From Thalassomonas actiniarum (GTDB lineage: Bacteria > Pseudomonadota > Gammaproteobacteria > Enterobacterales > Alteromonadaceae): a stretch of 64,000 nt of DNA. Each line of letters opens with the position of its first letter. The first letter of the stretch is position 1. Below are positions 8,105-16,458 of the stretch, piece by piece. Location of the stretch: contig NZ_CP059735.1 in assembly GCF_000948975.2 (NCBI RefSeq), positions 5,950,603 through 6,014,602 of the forward strand, written 5' to 3'. The notes beneath the pieces were generated by a model, which was given only the letters and a program-made list of their open reading frames with translations, made no database searches and was not told where the DNA came from. The position numbers and the translations under genes are program-made.

Positions 8105-8124
8105 GCGCCTCCCTTTGGAGGCGC
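8105..8124 (-). terminator. Hairpin downstream of small secreted protein gene
   Basis: An 8-bp GC-rich stem, gcgcctcc/ggaggcgc, with loop cttt lies 20 nt after the stop of the 8145-8408 gene. There is no T-run on either strand, so termination is likely but not certain. Confidence 0.5.
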
Positions 8125-8144
8125 CCGCATAAATACCGCTTAAT

Positions 8145-8408
8145 TTAACCGGCTGATTTTGCAGCGTCATAAACCCTTTGGCATTTTGCCAGCGCAGGTG
8201 CCAACCCCGGATTTTCCAGCGCCGGAGAGCCGGGCATTAACACTATCGGCGGATATTGCTCATAAGCCGTACCGGTACAGTTCATGTATTGTTGAAAGAG
8301 AAGTAAATCTTTCATATCTAACTCCGGCAGGACCTGGTTATCAGCCTGGGCACTTACCGCCGCCATAGACAAAACACTGGCTAACAAACACTTTTTGCTC
8401 ATCTTCAT
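8145..8408 (-). CDS. Small secreted protein of unknown function
   Basis: Polypeptide of 87 aa with a clear signal peptide (MKMSKKCLLASVLSMAAVSAQA, cleavage after AQA). The mature chain of about 65 residues has two cysteines (MNCTG and AKCQR) that could form a disulfide. The ATG at 8408 is chosen over 8414 because AAGGA lies 6 nt before it, while it touches the upstream ATG directly. I do not recognise the family. It is followed by a GC-rich hairpin and has its own promoter region of about 260 nt shared with the divergent cosR-like gene. Confidence 0.7.
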   Translation of the reverse strand: MKMSKKCLLASVLSMAAVSAQADNQVLPELDMKDLLLFQQYMNCTGTAYEQYPPIVLMPGSPALENPGLAPALAKCQRVYDAAKSAG

Positions 8409-8674
8409 TGTCATTCCTTTTTATTCCTTTTCATTAGATATGCTTACAAAGGCAAGTTGCAGATTCAAAGACACAAGCCTTCTTGCAACCTTAAGAAACA
8501 CCGATGAAAAAAGTGTTTATAAAAAATTCATTTTTTGGAGATTAATGATAAACCCGGCTGTTTTAACCCCTTTGTTATTATGCAACCCCCACCACAACAG
8601 GCATCAGAGATTAATTACAATTTAAACCGTTAAATGCTATCCTTTGCGAATATTTAAATTCTGATCATTATCGA

Positions 8675-9169
8675 ATGGAAAAATACGAAGAACTCTTGGT
8701 ATCAATTCGCAAAGTCATTCGCGCAATTGATTTGCATTCCAAGCAACTTAATAAATCCTCCGGCCTCACCGGCCCGCAACTTTTGATCATGCAGGAAATA
8801 GCAAGAGTCAAAGGTGTTACCGCAAGCCAGATTGCCAAAAGCATCAACCTGAGTGCGGCAACCGTCACCAATATTTTAGACAGGCTGGAACATAAAGGAC
8901 TTATTAACCGGGTACGAAGCACCGAAGATAAACGCAGGGTCAGTTTATTTTTGTCAGAAAAGGGACGTAACTCCTTAATCGATGCCCCTCAGCCCCTACA
9001 AGAGCATTTTATCCAAAATTTTTGCGGCCTTGAAGACTGGGAGCAATCCTTACTCTTATCCTCGATGCAGCGCATTGCCACTATGATGGATGCCAATGAA
9101 CTTGATGCCGCCCCGGTATTGGAAATTGATCCTATGCACATGAGTACGGCAACACAAAATGAAGAATAG
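8675..9169 (+). CDS. cosR: MarR-family regulator, CosR-like (compatible-solute repressor)
   Basis: Winged-helix MarR protein of 164 aa. The recognition region is VTASQIAKSINLSAATVTNI (about 49-68), followed by the wing STEDKRRVSLFLSEKG. The length, the sequence and the position next to a BCCT osmolyte transporter match CosR of Vibrio. That salinity-responsive MarR protein represses ectoine, betaine and BCCT genes and is also encoded beside a BCCT gene. By analogy this protein likely represses the convergent transporter and unlinked osmolyte genes when salinity is low. No ribosome site is visible before the ATG. Its stop codon is embedded in a perfect palindrome shared with the transporter gene. 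The CosR assignment rests on reading plus synteny, not on a search. Confidence 0.75.
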   Translation: MEKYEELLVSIRKVIRAIDLHSKQLNKSSGLTGPQLLIMQEIARVKGVTASQIAKSINLSAATVTNILDRLEHKGLINRVRSTEDKRRVSLFLSEKGRNSLIDAPQPLQEHFIQNFCGLEDWEQSLLLSSMQRIATMMDANELDAAPVLEIDPMHMSTATQNEE

Positions 9170-9185
9170 CGAAGCTTCGCTATTC
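9164..9185. terminator. Palindromic bidirectional terminator containing both stop codons
   Basis: The sequence gaatagcgaag is followed at once by its exact reverse complement. The TAG of the cosR-like gene (9167-9169) and the TAG of the BCCT gene (9180-9182, minus strand) are symmetric parts of the stem. Only 10 nt separate the two coding regions, so this 11-bp stem is the only room for a terminator for either gene. Confidence 0.6.
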
Positions 9186-11123
9186 TCTTAACAAGTGCAA
9201 AAAGTGCATATGTTTCTGGTACTGTTCAATCACATCATTGATAACCGCAATTTCTGACCACCCCATAATATCGTAATCCTGACCACCTTCCAGCAGATGC
9301 ACTTCTGCCCGGTAATAGCTATCGCTGTCTTCCAGGGTAAAGTCCGGCTGGGCCAGTTTCTTCTTATGGACGCCGTAGATAAAGTCATGTTCATCACCGT
9401 GAAAAACCTTAAACGCCAGACCGGTTTCCGTCACAGAAACCTCTGCACTGATATTGTTGGTTTCAAACTGCTCTTTAAGTTTTGCAAAGGCTTTTTTCAC
9501 GGTTTTATTAATGAAAAAATCGGCATTTTTCTTGTCCGGCGTTGACACTATATTATCCAGCTTTTCACGCCAGTCTTCAGCCTTATCATAATAATTGCTT
9601 GGCACAACATTAATTTGCAGGCTCTCACGTTTTGCCGATTCTATCTGCAATGCTTTGATCAACCCAAAACAGGCCATCAGCAAGACAATGGAAAACGGCA
9701 AGGCACTGGCTATGGTCATGGTCTGCAAGGCATCCAACCCGCCCGCCAGGCTCAACACCGCCGCAACGACACCGACACCTATCGCCCAGAACAGCCTTTG
9801 CCATAAAGGGGTGTCGTTGCGTCCGTTTGAACACAGCATATCAATCACCATGGCCCCGGAGTCACAGGAAGTCACAAAGAAAATCACTATCATCAGGATG
9901 GAAAGTCCGGTCAAAGCGGTCGCCCAGGGGAAATTCTCCAAAAACACAAACAAGCCTACGGCAGAGTTTTGACCTATCATGGTCGTCAGCTCAGTGACCC
10001 CCTGATCCACCACCAGGGAAATGGCCGAATTACCGAAAATCGTCATCCACAACAAGGTAAACGCGGTAGGTACCAGCATGACGCCGATCACAAACTCCCT
10101 GATGGTTCTGCCTTTGGAAATCCGGGCAATAAACAGGCCGACAAACGGCGCCCAGGCCAGCCACCAGCCCCAGTAGAAAATGGTCCAGCCGCCAATCCAG
10201 CTTTTCTTTTCATAGGCAAATAAGTTAAAGGTATTGGAGACAATATCGGAAAGATATGCGCCGATATTTTGCACATAAGCCTGTAATAAAAACACTGTCG
10301 GCCCCAACACAAAGATCAGCAATAACAGCACTATCGCCAGTCCCATATTAATTTCTGACAGGATCTTAATGCCCTTATCCAGCCCGGTAGCCACGGAAAT
10401 GGAAGCAAAAGCGGCAATCGCCACCATGATCAGCACCTGGTTGCTTTGGCTGACCTCAATAGAGAACAGGTAATTAAGCCCGGCATTGACCTGAGACGCC
10501 CCCAAGCCGAGGGAGGTGGCAACACCAAATACCGTGCTGACCACGGCAAAAGTATCTACTATATGTCCCGGCCAGCCATAAATACGATCGCCGATAATAG
10601 GGTGCAGAGCAGAGCGCAAAGTCAGCGGCAATTTATGCCGATAGCAGAAATAAGCCAGGATCAAAGCGACAATAGCGTAAATGGCCCAGGCATGCAGCCC
10701 CCAATGGAAAAAGGTAATTTTCATCGCCTCTTTGACCGATGCCAAAGAGCCCTGCTCAGCCGTTGGCGGCGAAAGATAATGCATGATCGGCTCGGCCACA
10801 CCAAAGAACATCAGGCCTATGCCCATACCGGCGGCGAACAGCATCGAAAGCCAGGTAGAGAGTTTATAGTCGGGACTGATGTGATCCGGCCCCAGCTTTA
10901 TCGAGCCAAACCTGGACATGCTCAAATAGATGACAAACCCGAGGATAACGGCGACCGTCAGTACATAAAACCAGCTGCCATTGGCAATGATCCCGGCCTG
11001 GATATTGGAGAAAAACCCGCTGGCGATATCCGGCGTGAAAATGGTAAACAGCAATAAGCCGATTATCAGTAATGACGAAGTAAGAAACACCGGGGGGTTT
11101 ATCTTCGAAACATCTAGCTTCAT
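9180..11123 (-). CDS. BCCT-family betaine/choline/carnitine transporter, BetT-like
   Basis: Inner-membrane osmolyte importer of 647 aa with about 12 TM segments. It has GMGIGLMFFGVAEPIM (99-114) and the BCCT signature WGWWLAWAPFVGLFIARISK (318-337) with the aromatic Trp box for the quaternary ammonium group. Residues from about 500 onward form a long soluble C-terminal domain, as in BetT choline transporters, rather than the short tail of BetP/OpuD-like carriers. It could move choline or glycine betaine; the substrate is not decided by sequence. It faces the cosR-like gene and shares its terminator. Its start is 224 nt from the divergent TonB receptor. Regulation by CosR is expected from the family context. 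Confidence 0.9.
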   Translation of the reverse strand: MKLDVSKINPPVFLTSSLLIIGLLLFTIFTPDIASGFFSNIQAGIIANGSWFYVLTVAVILGFVIYLSMSRFGSIKLGPDHISPDYKLSTWLSMLFAAGMGIGLMFFGVAEPIMHYLSPPTAEQGSLASVKEAMKITFFHWGLHAWAIYAIVALILAYFCYRHKLPLTLRSALHPIIGDRIYGWPGHIVDTFAVVSTVFGVATSLGLGASQVNAGLNYLFSIEVSQSNQVLIMVAIAAFASISVATGLDKGIKILSEINMGLAIVLLLLIFVLGPTVFLLQAYVQNIGAYLSDIVSNTFNLFAYEKKSWIGGWTIFYWGWWLAWAPFVGLFIARISKGRTIREFVIGVMLVPTAFTLLWMTIFGNSAISLVVDQGVTELTTMIGQNSAVGLFVFLENFPWATALTGLSILMIVIFFVTSCDSGAMVIDMLCSNGRNDTPLWQRLFWAIGVGVVAAVLSLAGGLDALQTMTIASALPFSIVLLMACFGLIKALQIESAKRESLQINVVPSNYYDKAEDWREKLDNIVSTPDKKNADFFINKTVKKAFAKLKEQFETNNISAEVSVTETGLAFKVFHGDEHDFIYGVHKKKLAQPDFTLEDSDSYYRAEVHLLEGGQDYDIMGWSEIAVINDVIEQYQKHMHFLHLLRE

Positions 11124-11347
11124 AAAACTTCTACTACATATAATTAGAATTCAAATCATTGTACAGCATGGATTAAAACATCACAAAAAGTTAAAAACGT
11201 TTAAATATGATTTACATAGCCAGTAATGCTACCCTTATTTGTTATAACACTAAGCAATATGAAGCAATATTCGTTTTTATCGGAATCAGCCATATTAATT
11301 AGAGTTGTTATAAAACAATTAAATAAACATCATTCCATGGGAAAATT

Positions 11348-13747
11348 ATGTTTCAACATAAAGCAATAACATGTGCTGTACTCTCCGCCTTAGGTCTGTC
11401 CACCCCTTTCTCAGCAATCGCTGATACCAAAGAAATCGAAGTCATTGAAGTCACCGCCACCAAGCGGGTGCAAAGCATCCAGTCTACGCCGGTCTCCGTT
11501 CAGGCCATGAGCGATACCGACTTGAAAGACAACAATATCGGCAACTTTGACGACTTTGTCCGCTATATGCCCAATGTCACCGTTGGCGGCAGAGGGCCGG
11601 GACAGGCAGACGTTTTTATCCGCGGCATGGCTATTCAACCGATTAGCGTCATGTTATCCGGGGCACAGGGCACCAGCCCGAATGTTGCTTTATATATCGA
11701 CGAACAGCCGGTGACCGCACCGGGACGTAATTTAGATGTTTACGCCACAGATCTGGAAAGAATCGAAGTACTGGCGGGGCCGCAAGGCACCTTATTCGGC
11801 GCCAGCTCACAGGCGGGGACCGTACGTTACATCACCAAAAAACCCGATACCGACACCTTTGAAGCCGGGTTTACCTCAGGCATAGCCAACACCCATAAGG
11901 GTGAAATGAGCACCAATGTCGAAGGTTTCATTAATTTACCCATCACCGACGACCTCGCCTTCAGGGCCGCGCTATACAGTGTCAATAAAGGCGGTTATAT
12001 CGATAATGTCGCCGGCGAATTCACCTTAGATCCCAACATCAACACCGAAGTGGCCGACAGCGTTAAAGGCTTGGGGGAAGATACCGTTTATCAAAGCACC
12101 AACAACACCGCCCTGGTTGAAAAAGACTTTAACGACAGCTTTTATAAAGGCGCCCGCCTTGGCCTTAAATACGACATCAATAGCGACTGGGAGCTGTTGG
12201 TACAACATGCCCAGCAAGAATTAGGGGCCGACGGGGTATTTGACTACGACCCTGAAGTGGGCGACCTAAAAGTACAACGTTACTTCCCTGATAAGTTAAG
12301 GGATGAATTTTCACAAACCTCCTGGACAGTAACCGGCACCGTTAATGACCTGGAGCTGGTGTACACCGGCGCCTTTCTCGACCGGGAAGTAGAGCAGGCC
12401 ATTGATTACACCGGCTACAATAACAGCGGCGCCTTTATCCCCTGGTATACCTGTAGTTATGCCTCTGAAGAGGTCAGCTACCGCGAATGTTTAGATCCCA
12501 CCAAAGGCTTCAAGGGTAAGCAAGATCAAACCCGGATCACCCATGAATTTCGCATCGCCACCGATGCCGGGCAGCCGCTGCGCTTTATTGGCGGCATCTA
12601 TTACGATGACTTTGAAATAGAAACACAAGACGATTTCGTTTACCAGGCCACCCCGCAACTGGGCTTCGTTCCTAATGCCCCCATTGCCGGCGCCAACAAT
12701 ATCAACCCCAATGCCAGGGCACCCGGAGTCGCTTTCTTTAATGATATTACCCGCACCGAAGAGCAGATTGCCGTTTTCGGTGAGTTGTCCTACGACTTAA
12801 CCGATAACTTAACCGTGACCGCCGGTTTACGCTGGTATGAAATCGAATCCGACTTTACCGGCTCGTCAAACTTTGCCGAAAAAGGCGTCGATGGCGACAG
12901 CGGACGGGATTATGACAGCTCAGGCGGCCACTCCGACAAACCGCTAAAGAGCGACGATACCATCAGCAAATTTAATATCAGCTACCAGGCAACAGATAAT
13001 ATTTTGCTTTATGCCACTTACTCCGAAGGCTTCAGGCCCGGCGGCTTTAACCGCGGCGGCGGCATAGCATCGGCAAACCCGGCATTTCCCGACGTCGAAG
13101 TCACCTATGATACCGATGATGTCACCAACTACGAATTCGGCTGGAAAGCCATGCTGCTGGATAACACCCTGCGCTTTAACGCCAACCTCTACTATATCGA
13201 ATGGGACGATATGCAGGTATCGCGCTTTGATCCGGTTAACGTCTCTATACTCACCTTTATTGAAAATGCTGCCGACTCGGAAATTAAAGGCTTTGAAGGC
13301 GATATCGCCTGGCAGGCCACCGACAACTTAACCTTATTGGGCGCTTTCTCTTATAACGATACCGAATTAACCGCCTTAAATGCCCAGGTGATCGAAATGG
13401 CGCCGATAGGCAGCTCCCTGCCCCTGACCCCTGAGTTCCAGGGCAACCTGCGCGCCAGGTATGACTGGGAAGTAGGTGAATACATGGTTAACTGGCAAGT
13501 TGCCGGCCAATATGCCGGCAGCTCATACAGCTCCATAGTTGACAGCGAAAGGCAAAAACAAGACAGCTACAGTTTGTTAAACGCGTCCATCGGCATAGAA
13601 AAAGAAAGCTGGTCAGCGAAGATTTACATTGATAATTTAACAGACAAACGAGCTGAACTCTTTATCAATAATCAAGATGATATCCCCAGGGTCTCCACCA
13701 ACCGGCCGCGAACCATGGGCCTGAGCTTTACTTATACCTATTACTAA
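11348..13747 (+). CDS. TonB-dependent outer-membrane receptor
   Basis: Outer-membrane gated beta-barrel of 799 aa. A signal peptide ends near AIADTKE (about 27), followed by a TonB-box-like EIEVIEVTATKR (29-40). The plug domain at about 45-160 contains VFIRGMAIQPI, IDEQPVTAPGR, and RIEVLAGPQGTLFGASSQAG. The barrel ends in the C-terminal aromatic signature SFTYTYY. The sequence resembles the large class of TonB receptors of marine Alteromonadales with no assigned substrate. No siderophore-specific feature is visible. A strong terminator follows, and a TPR-sulfotransferase gene begins right after it. A small relic of a paralogue occurs at 29955-30083. Confidence 0.93.
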   Translation: MFQHKAITCAVLSALGLSTPFSAIADTKEIEVIEVTATKRVQSIQSTPVSVQAMSDTDLKDNNIGNFDDFVRYMPNVTVGGRGPGQADVFIRGMAIQPISVMLSGAQGTSPNVALYIDEQPVTAPGRNLDVYATDLERIEVLAGPQGTLFGASSQAGTVRYITKKPDTDTFEAGFTSGIANTHKGEMSTNVEGFINLPITDDLAFRAALYSVNKGGYIDNVAGEFTLDPNINTEVADSVKGLGEDTVYQSTNNTALVEKDFNDSFYKGARLGLKYDINSDWELLVQHAQQELGADGVFDYDPEVGDLKVQRYFPDKLRDEFSQTSWTVTGTVNDLELVYTGAFLDREVEQAIDYTGYNNSGAFIPWYTCSYASEEVSYRECLDPTKGFKGKQDQTRITHEFRIATDAGQPLRFIGGIYYDDFEIETQDDFVYQATPQLGFVPNAPIAGANNINPNARAPGVAFFNDITRTEEQIAVFGELSYDLTDNLTVTAGLRWYEIESDFTGSSNFAEKGVDGDSGRDYDSSGGHSDKPLKSDDTISKFNISYQATDNILLYATYSEGFRPGGFNRGGGIASANPAFPDVEVTYDTDDVTNYEFGWKAMLLDNTLRFNANLYYIEWDDMQVSRFDPVNVSILTFIENAADSEIKGFEGDIAWQATDNLTLLGAFSYNDTELTALNAQVIEMAPIGSSLPLTPEFQGNLRARYDWEVGEYMVNWQVAGQYAGSSYSSIVDSERQKQDSYSLLNASIGIEKESWSAKIYIDNLTDKRAELFINNQDDIPRVSTNRPRTMGLSFTYTYY

Positions 13748-13781
13748 TAGATAGTGATAAATACTAATAAAAAACCAACAA

Positions 13782-13804
13782 AGTCCCGCTAAGCGGGACT
13801 TTTT
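13782..13804 (+). terminator. Rho-independent terminator after TonB receptor
   Basis: The 8-bp stem agtcccgc/gcgggact with a three-base loop is followed by ttttt. This is a textbook intrinsic terminator. It lies only 9 nt before the ATG of the TPR-sulfotransferase, so that gene must rely on read-through or on a promoter inside the receptor gene. Confidence 0.85.
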
Positions 13805-13812
13805 AATGAGCT

Positions 13813-15762
13813 ATGCATATTCCCGAGACTTCATCGATACAAAAGCAGATCCAGCAAGGGCGTTTTACCGTTGCTTTAACCTTATGTAAACAAGCACTTG
13901 AAAGCAAACCGACCGATACAGAGGTGCTGTACCTGGCCGCTGTCTGCTGCCGCTACCTGGAACTTTACGGTGATGCAACAGGCTTTCTCAAGCAACTGGT
14001 ACGGCTTTTACCTGGCTATGGCCGGGCCTATCAGGAATTCGGCCATATTTATCGGGCAAGAGGGGAAAATCAAAAGGCCCTGGAAAATTACCTGTTGGCG
14101 GTAAAACGCAACCCGTCACTACATGCCAGTTGGCAGGCAGTAAGCGAACTTTCCGGCAATAGTGACGAACACACCACAGCCACGCACAATCTTGACTATT
14201 TAAAACACCTGCCAAAAGCCTTGGCCAGTGTGCTCAGTTTTATTTATGAAGACAGACTGGAAAAAGCCGAGAAACTCTGTCGGCACTTCATGCTGCAGCA
14301 CCCCAAACATGTTGAAGGTATGCGCCTGCTAGCCAAAATTGCAGAAAAACATCACGTGTTAGATGACGCAGAATTTTTGCTGGAAACCGCTTTACAATTA
14401 GCGCCGGAAAATCACTGGCTGCAATTCGATTACGTCAATATTCTCCACCACAGGCAAAAATTTGAGTCCGCCTATGTCCAGGCCCTGATGCTAAGCGAAC
14501 GTTTGCCGGAAGATAGCGCCAGCCAGTTAACCCTGGCGAATCAGGAGGCGGCTATTGGGAAATATGACGATGCCATCAAGCGTTACCAGTCGCTGCTCGC
14601 TAAAGACAAAAACAATGCCTTACTGCCGCTGTTATTGGGCCATGTTTATAAAACAATTGGCCAACAGCAAGAGGCGATCGATTGCTACTTGGCAGCTATT
14701 AACCTCAATACATCTTTTGGCGATCCCTACTGGAGTCTGGCCAACCTGAAAACATTTTCATTCTCCGAAGAATTAATCGAACAGATGCTGGCTGTGGTCG
14801 AGCAGCAGGCTAACCATACCGAAGATATGGTGCATCTGCATTTTGCCTTAGGCAAGGCATTTGAAAACCAGCAAGCGTTTGAGCGCTCTTTTGAGCACTA
14901 CCAAACGGGCAATAAAATTAAGCGGGATTTAGTCAACTATGACAGCGAGGTAATGGCCAACAACTTCTCGTTGCAGAAGCAGTTTTTTACCCCTGAGCAG
15001 GTAAATTCGCTGCACGGCATGGGAGAGCAAGCCGAAGATCCTATCTTTGTGTTAGGCCTGCCCCGTACCGGCTCCACCTTGGTGGAGCAAATTCTTTCTT
15101 CCCATTCTCAAATAGACGGCACCTTAGAGCTGCCCAATATCCTGGCCTATGTTCAGGAGCTTAACGGCCGTAAATTCAAGCGCACAGATGCCAGATACCC
15201 CAAAGTGCTGGCGGAGCTTTCTGCCGATGAACTGGCCCATTTTGGCCAGCGCTACCTCAAAGAAACGCAAATTCACCGAAAAGGCGCCGCTTATTTTATC
15301 GATAAAATGCCCAATAACTTTCGCCATATCGGCTTGATAAAATCTATCTTGCCTAACGCCAAAATCATCGATACCCGGCGGGAGCCCTTGTCCTGCTGCT
15401 TCAGTGTCTACAAGCAGCTTTTTGCCGAAGGGCAGGAATTTAGCTACTCCTTTGATGATATTGCCAAGTATTATCAAGGCTACGTAGATTTGATGGCTCA
15501 CTGGCACCAGGTTTATCCGGGGCAAATTTTAACGCTTGATTACGAAGCGTTAGTGGCCTCACCAACCGAGACAATAACCAGGTTATTTGATTATATCGGC
15601 TTAGCGCTTGAGCCGGCCTGTCTGGAGTTTTATAAAACCAAAAGAGCCGTCAGAACCGCCAGCTCTGAGCAGGTACGACAACCCATTAATCAAAAAGGGG
15701 TTGAACAATGGAAACATTACGAGCCCTATCTGGCGGAGCTTAAGGCGACTTTAGCTGAATAA
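13813..15762 (+). CDS. TPR-repeat sulfotransferase family protein
   Basis: Fusion protein of 649 aa. Residues 1-340 are a run of tetratricopeptide helices (for example EVLYLAAVCCRYLELYGDAT, ENQKALENYLLAVKRNPSLH, YDDAIKRYQSLLAKDKNNAL, QEAIDCYLAAINLNTSF). From about 405 there is a PAPS-dependent sulfotransferase domain: P-loop-like PIFVLGLPRTGSTLVEQIL near 409-427 binds the 5'-phosphosulfate. NAKIIDTRREPLSCCFSVYK near 515-534 supplies the 3'-phosphate-binding Arg/Ser. This architecture often accompanies a TonB receptor in Alteromonadales, as here, but the acceptor substrate is unknown. There is no recognisable ribosome site, and an intrinsic terminator ends 8 nt before the ATG. The last ten codons are repeated at 30054-30083. 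Confidence 0.88.
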   Translation: MHIPETSSIQKQIQQGRFTVALTLCKQALESKPTDTEVLYLAAVCCRYLELYGDATGFLKQLVRLLPGYGRAYQEFGHIYRARGENQKALENYLLAVKRNPSLHASWQAVSELSGNSDEHTTATHNLDYLKHLPKALASVLSFIYEDRLEKAEKLCRHFMLQHPKHVEGMRLLAKIAEKHHVLDDAEFLLETALQLAPENHWLQFDYVNILHHRQKFESAYVQALMLSERLPEDSASQLTLANQEAAIGKYDDAIKRYQSLLAKDKNNALLPLLLGHVYKTIGQQQEAIDCYLAAINLNTSFGDPYWSLANLKTFSFSEELIEQMLAVVEQQANHTEDMVHLHFALGKAFENQQAFERSFEHYQTGNKIKRDLVNYDSEVMANNFSLQKQFFTPEQVNSLHGMGEQAEDPIFVLGLPRTGSTLVEQILSSHSQIDGTLELPNILAYVQELNGRKFKRTDARYPKVLAELSADELAHFGQRYLKETQIHRKGAAYFIDKMPNNFRHIGLIKSILPNAKIIDTRREPLSCCFSVYKQLFAEGQEFSYSFDDIAKYYQGYVDLMAHWHQVYPGQILTLDYEALVASPTETITRLFDYIGLALEPACLEFYKTKRAVRTASSEQVRQPINQKGVEQWKHYEPYLAELKATLAE

Positions 15763-15859
15763 GCTAAGGTCAGTTATTTCCTCTGGATATGAACCCCCTA
15801 CGCTCTAAAACAGGAAAAATACCTCTATCGACTGAAGCCGGTGAATATAAACTGCCGGG

Positions 15860-15894
15860 AAGGCTGCTGCAGCACCTTGAAAAGCAGTAGCCTT
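15860..15894 (-). terminator. Hairpin downstream of truncated symE
   Basis: The stem aaggctgctgc/gcagtagcctt (one wobble) lies 22 nt after the minus-strand symE stop. On the plus strand it is about 100 nt after the sulfotransferase gene. A counterpart stem, ggctactg/cagtagcc, occupies the same place beside the intact symE at 30165-30194. This supports a conserved terminator role. Confidence 0.5.
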
Positions 15895-15915
15895 GATTTT
15901 AAAACCGCTACTGGC

Positions 15916-16000
15916 TCAATTGCCCTGTTTAGGCGTAATTTTCATCTCCTCTTGATTGATAACAATGCTGACCTTTTTGCCGACAGTAAAACCGGCCTTG
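15916..16000 (-). pseudogene. Truncated symE-like gene (C-terminal 28 codons)
   Basis: On the minus strand the sequence encodes KAGFTVGKKVSIVINQEEMK and a short tail ending QGN-stop. This closely matches the C-terminus of the intact SymE-like protein at 30216-30479. The match stops abruptly at position 16000, inside the AbrB-like fold. From 16001 the sequence instead resembles the region that lies about 390 nt further upstream of the intact gene. The 5' two thirds of the gene have therefore been deleted. It is not functional. Confidence 0.75.
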
Positions 16001-16071
16001 TTTACATTAGGCCAGGAAAGGTTTGCCTTCAAAAAACTCGGTAAAATTCAGCGTTACCCTGCCCCCAGGAT
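16001..16071. repeat. Degenerate intergenic repeat, copy A (copy B at 30691-30766)
   Basis: Both copies begin tttacatt, then ggcca, and share a run of A, taaaa, agcgt and ctgc in the same order with small gaps. Copy A is fused directly to the truncated symE; copy B lies about 210 nt upstream of the intact symE start. They mark the outer edge of a duplicated segment. Confidence 0.55.
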
Positions 16072-16458
16072 AGAAAATTTTTAAGGCGGGCTTCCTTTTC
16101 GCCGACCTTCAGCTATCAGCCCTCCTGAAAAACCCAAATACAACATAAATAACCGCAGGCAAAGGCCAGGATAAAAGTGTGCAGATGAACAGAAGTAACC
16201 TTAACTGAAATCGTTTCTGAAAATTTCATAAAAAAGATGCAGTTGAAGAAAAAGGCCAATTAACTGCCAAGATTTCACAACATCAGGTCTCTGCATGATT
16301 AATACATCGCAGACAAGCACAGGTTTTGTTTGCTATCTGCCATCAAACCAGGCATTCAAAACAGCCATTGACGATTTAAGCCTCCGCGCCAGCGCAACTT
16401 AATAAAAGAGTTAATAACAAATCAAGCTACACTTACTAATAATAACTCAATAATAAAC
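16072..16458. other. Intergenic, no gene found
   Basis: About 390 nt with no open frame of coding character on either strand and no clear terminator or promoter. It must contain the promoter of the sigma-54-type activator that follows, but I cannot point to -35/-10 boxes. Confidence 0.5.

Noticed and set aside
15841-16044. 67-codon plus-strand frame after the sulfotransferase
   Set aside because: It is the antisense of the truncated symE and its hairpin.
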